A stretch of 42,524 nt of DNA from CAYGZQ01 sp964354375 [NCBI: uncultured Planctomycetota bacterium] (GTDB lineage Bacteria > JAJVIF01 > JAPKYR01): the NCBI GenBank assembly GCA_964354375.1, contig CAYGZQ010000032.1:1-42524 (forward strand), given 5' to 3'. This document shows positions 40,661 through 42,524 of the stretch, in pieces. The translations under genes and the position numbers were made by a program. The notes under the pieces are model-generated. The model saw nothing but the letters and a program-made list of their open reading frames with translations. It was not told where the DNA came from and searched no databases. Every line of letters begins with the position of its first letter. Position 1 is the first letter of the stretch.

Positions 40661-42280
40661 ATGGTTTCGCAAGATGTGACAGACGAAGATTCCCCCGATT
40701 CACTCGAAGCGACGACGGATTCCGCTGACCGCGCCCGACTGAAAAGACGCTCGGCCTCCCGCGTTGCGCTGTGGCTCACCGGACCCCTCGTTCTTGTCGC
40801 CCTGCTCGTCCTCGCTTTCATTATCTATCTCTCGTCCGCAGGAATAGACCTGGCCTACGCGATCGGCGCGAGCGGATGGGCGGCGCCACCGGGAACCACG
40901 CTCGCGCGCCGGGACATCGGAGGGAAATCTCCCGACCAGGTCGAGGGTCTCATCGATCAGCTCTCAACCGACTTCGGCAATCTCTCCGTGTGGCTTGCCG
41001 AGACCTCTCTCATTTCGGTCGCAGACAACGAGTTCACTCCTTCGACCGCACTGGACGAAGTGGCCGTATCCGTGTCGCCGACCGAAATCGGGCTGAGTCT
41101 GGATGTCCACTCGATGCGTTCCGAGATCGCCGACCTCGGTGAGACATCCGCAGATCCCTGGTCCGTACCCCACCGCCTGAGACTCTGGCGCGAGCCTCCC
41201 GTAATTCCCGTCAGGCTTTCCGTCGACGAGGAAGCCGCTCGCGAATTTCTCAACGGCACCAAATCGAAAGTGGATCGCGAGCCGGTCGATGCGAGCCTCG
41301 ATCTCGCGAACTTCCGGATTTCGCCGTCGCGCGACGGGTTGAAAATCGATGTCGACGCCACGGTGGCGAAAATCCCGCGGACTCTCGAGGCGCTCGACGA
41401 TCTCGCCGTCGAACTGGTGCTGGATCGTGTCCCGCCGCGGATCACCGAGGATGCATTTTCCGGGATCGATGTAAAGAACCCTCTCGCCGACTACACCACG
41501 AGATTCCCCATGTACAAGCGGAATCGCTCGTTCAACATCGAGCTGATCGCGTCCCGTTTCGAGGGCGTGGTGATCGAACCGGGCGAGGTCCTCAGTTTCA
41601 ACGGGACCACCGGTCCGCGCACCGCGAAGGAAGGCTACCTTCTCGCGCCCATGTACGAGAACAGGCGGATCATACAGTCGCCCGCCGGCGGAGCGTGCCA
41701 GGTCTCGACGACGCTTTTCAACGCGGCTTTGCTTGCGGGTCTCGAGATTGTCGAAAGGAGCCCCCACTCGCGTCCGTGCAGCTACGTGCCGTACGGTCGG
41801 GACGCCACGGTGGCGTACGGCTCGGTCGACCTCAAGTTCCGCAACACTCTGAAACACGCGATCATCATCCACCAGGAAGTCGATCGCCATAAAGCAGGCA
41901 CGATCAGGTTCGCGATTTTCGGTCATCCCGACGACCGCGTAAACGTCAAGATAACCAACGCGTACTCGTGGGTAGGCCGCACGGAGTCCATGGATACGTA
42001 TGTTGTGGATACCTCCCTTGCTCCCGGCAGCCGGGTGGTGGATGACGACGGCGTAAACGGCATTTTCCAGCGCGCCTGGCGCACATGGTATGACAGCGCC
42101 GGGAACGAAGTCCGCACGGAGGAGATCAGCTCCGACCACATCAGGCCCATCGGCGCGTTGATCCGATACAACCCTGGTCCCGACGGAGAATCGGGGATCG
42201 GGACCGGCGAAAATCCCGCTCCTGCCGACGAGCCGTCCGAAGAGCCGTCGCCCGACCAGCCTCCCGAGGGCATCTTCTGA
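40661..42280 (+). CDS. VanW-family (YoaR-like) membrane-anchored envelope protein
   Basis: The 539-residue protein has a short acidic cytoplasmic tail, one membrane helix at about 33-58, an external region of about 220 residues resembling the peptidoglycan-binding-like domains of YoaR proteins, and a VanW domain (about 290-425): IEPGEVLSFNGTTGPRT, GGACQVSTTLFNAALLAGLE, HSRPCSYVPYGRDATVAYG and FRNTLKHAIIIH. The tail is Pro/Glu/Gly-rich and probably disordered. VanW proteins occur in glycopeptide-resistance clusters and in many anaerobes, with unknown biochemical role in the cell wall. No van genes adjoin it, so a wall-homeostasis role is more likely than resistance. The start ATG at 40661 follows an in-frame TAG at 40646. 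Confidence 0.88.
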   Translation: MVSQDVTDEDSPDSLEATTDSADRARLKRRSASRVALWLTGPLVLVALLVLAFIIYLSSAGIDLAYAIGASGWAAPPGTTLARRDIGGKSPDQVEGLIDQLSTDFGNLSVWLAETSLISVADNEFTPSTALDEVAVSVSPTEIGLSLDVHSMRSEIADLGETSADPWSVPHRLRLWREPPVIPVRLSVDEEAAREFLNGTKSKVDREPVDASLDLANFRISPSRDGLKIDVDATVAKIPRTLEALDDLAVELVLDRVPPRITEDAFSGIDVKNPLADYTTRFPMYKRNRSFNIELIASRFEGVVIEPGEVLSFNGTTGPRTAKEGYLLAPMYENRRIIQSPAGGACQVSTTLFNAALLAGLEIVERSPHSRPCSYVPYGRDATVAYGSVDLKFRNTLKHAIIIHQEVDRHKAGTIRFAIFGHPDDRVNVKITNAYSWVGRTESMDTYVVDTSLAPGSRVVDDDGVNGIFQRAWRTWYDSAGNEVRTEEISSDHIRPIGALIRYNPGPDGESGIGTGENPAPADEPSEEPSPDQPPEGIF

Positions 42281-42391
42281 GTTATCCGCCCCTGCGTTTT
42301 AAATTTACGCCAGTACTATAATTTTCGCCCGATTTCCTGAACCTTCGGATTCGATTTGCGGTCTCTGAAAAATATAGAGGGAGACAAAGCC

Positions 42392-42524
42392 ATGATAATC
42401 AGGAGGCTGTTCGCGACAATCGCGTTAGTTCCACTTTTCCTCACTTTCGCATGCAACAAGGGTAACGGCCCGATCGCGCCGACGACTAACGAAGGCATCA
42501 CCGCGTGTTTCACGTGGGAAGATA
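42392..42524 (+). CDS. Lipoprotein N-terminus, cut by window edge
   Basis: An ATG at 42392 preceded by GAGGGAG opens a frame of 44 codons that continues past the window. It begins MIIRRLFATIALVPLF with a signal sequence and a probable lipidation cysteine at 21 (LTFAC), then a Gly/Asn/Pro linker. TATAAT at 42317-42322 could be its -10 element. Function cannot be inferred from the fragment. Confidence 0.7.
   Translation, partial: MIIRRLFATIALVPLFLTFACNKGNGPIAPTTNEGITACFTWED

Noticed and set aside
40661-42280. Vancomycin resistance determinant
   Set aside because: VanW-family proteins are common in anaerobes without van clusters, and no ligase, dehydrogenase or dipeptidase gene adjoins it.

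Overview
The window (about 42.5 kb, high G+C) looks like chromosome of an uncultured anaerobic bacterium with a Gram-negative style envelope: it has lipoproteins, an HlyD-type adaptor and many exported proteins. The anaerobic signature is an ech-type energy-converting [NiFe] hydrogenase, a B12-dependent (class II) ribonucleotide reductase and a crotonase/3-hydroxybutyryl-CoA dehydrogenase pair. DUF2961/GH172, formylglycine-generating-enzyme-like and GH15 proteins together with very repeat-rich intergenic DNA recall PVC-, Hydrogenedentes- or Sumerlaeota-like candidate phyla. I cannot place it by sequence alone.

Layout. 1-4054 (minus): a family 2 glycosyltransferase, a four-helix membrane protein and an exported GH15 glucoamylase-like enzyme that runs off the left edge. 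4181-7951 (plus): a double zinc-ribbon membrane protein, an unrecognised soluble protein and mnmG. 8350-14944 (plus): a six-gene ech hydrogenase operon in the order A-B-C-D-E-F, in which the EchD (NuoC-like) subunit is fused in frame to a complete GltD/NfnB-like Fe-S/FAD/NAD(P) oxidoreductase. This is the most striking item in the window and suggests a membrane hydrogenase wired directly to NAD(P)H. 15040-19850: nfu, pepP, cdsA, a GH172/DUF2961 gene and arsC-like arsenate reductase. 19893-23878: a TetR regulator with a clear self-overlapping operator and promoter, followed by an HlyD-ABC-permease exporter operon. 24157-26439 (minus): an exported protein built from about a dozen Gly/Asp/Tyr repeats. 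27226-34033: nrdJ, then a lipoprotein with an FGE-like domain inserted between two direct repeats made from the 3' ends of nrdJ and crt, then crt and hbd. 34322-37266: two tandem exported transglutaminase-like paralogues, the second lacking catalytic residues and carrying a thioredoxin-like tail. 37489-42524: patatin-like lipase, ATP-type 6-phosphofructokinase, a small exported protein, a VanW-family protein and the start of a lipoprotein.

Physiological reading (inference): sugars from glucan or fructan/arabinan hydrolysis enter glycolysis through PfkA, and excess reductant can leave through crotonyl-CoA-type chemistry or as H2 from the NAD(P)H-linked ech complex, which would also pump ions. 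Several repeat families occupy the gene borders: a GCCGGTAGC...GCTACCGGC palindrome in two loop subtypes, a CTTTCCAG/CTGGAAAG double hairpin, C-run/G-run hairpins, a nested 239-bp inverted repeat and a 68-bp GC palindrome. One repeat copy supplies the ribosome binding site of pfkA. No rRNA, tRNA, CRISPR array, transposase or hydrogenase maturation gene was seen.
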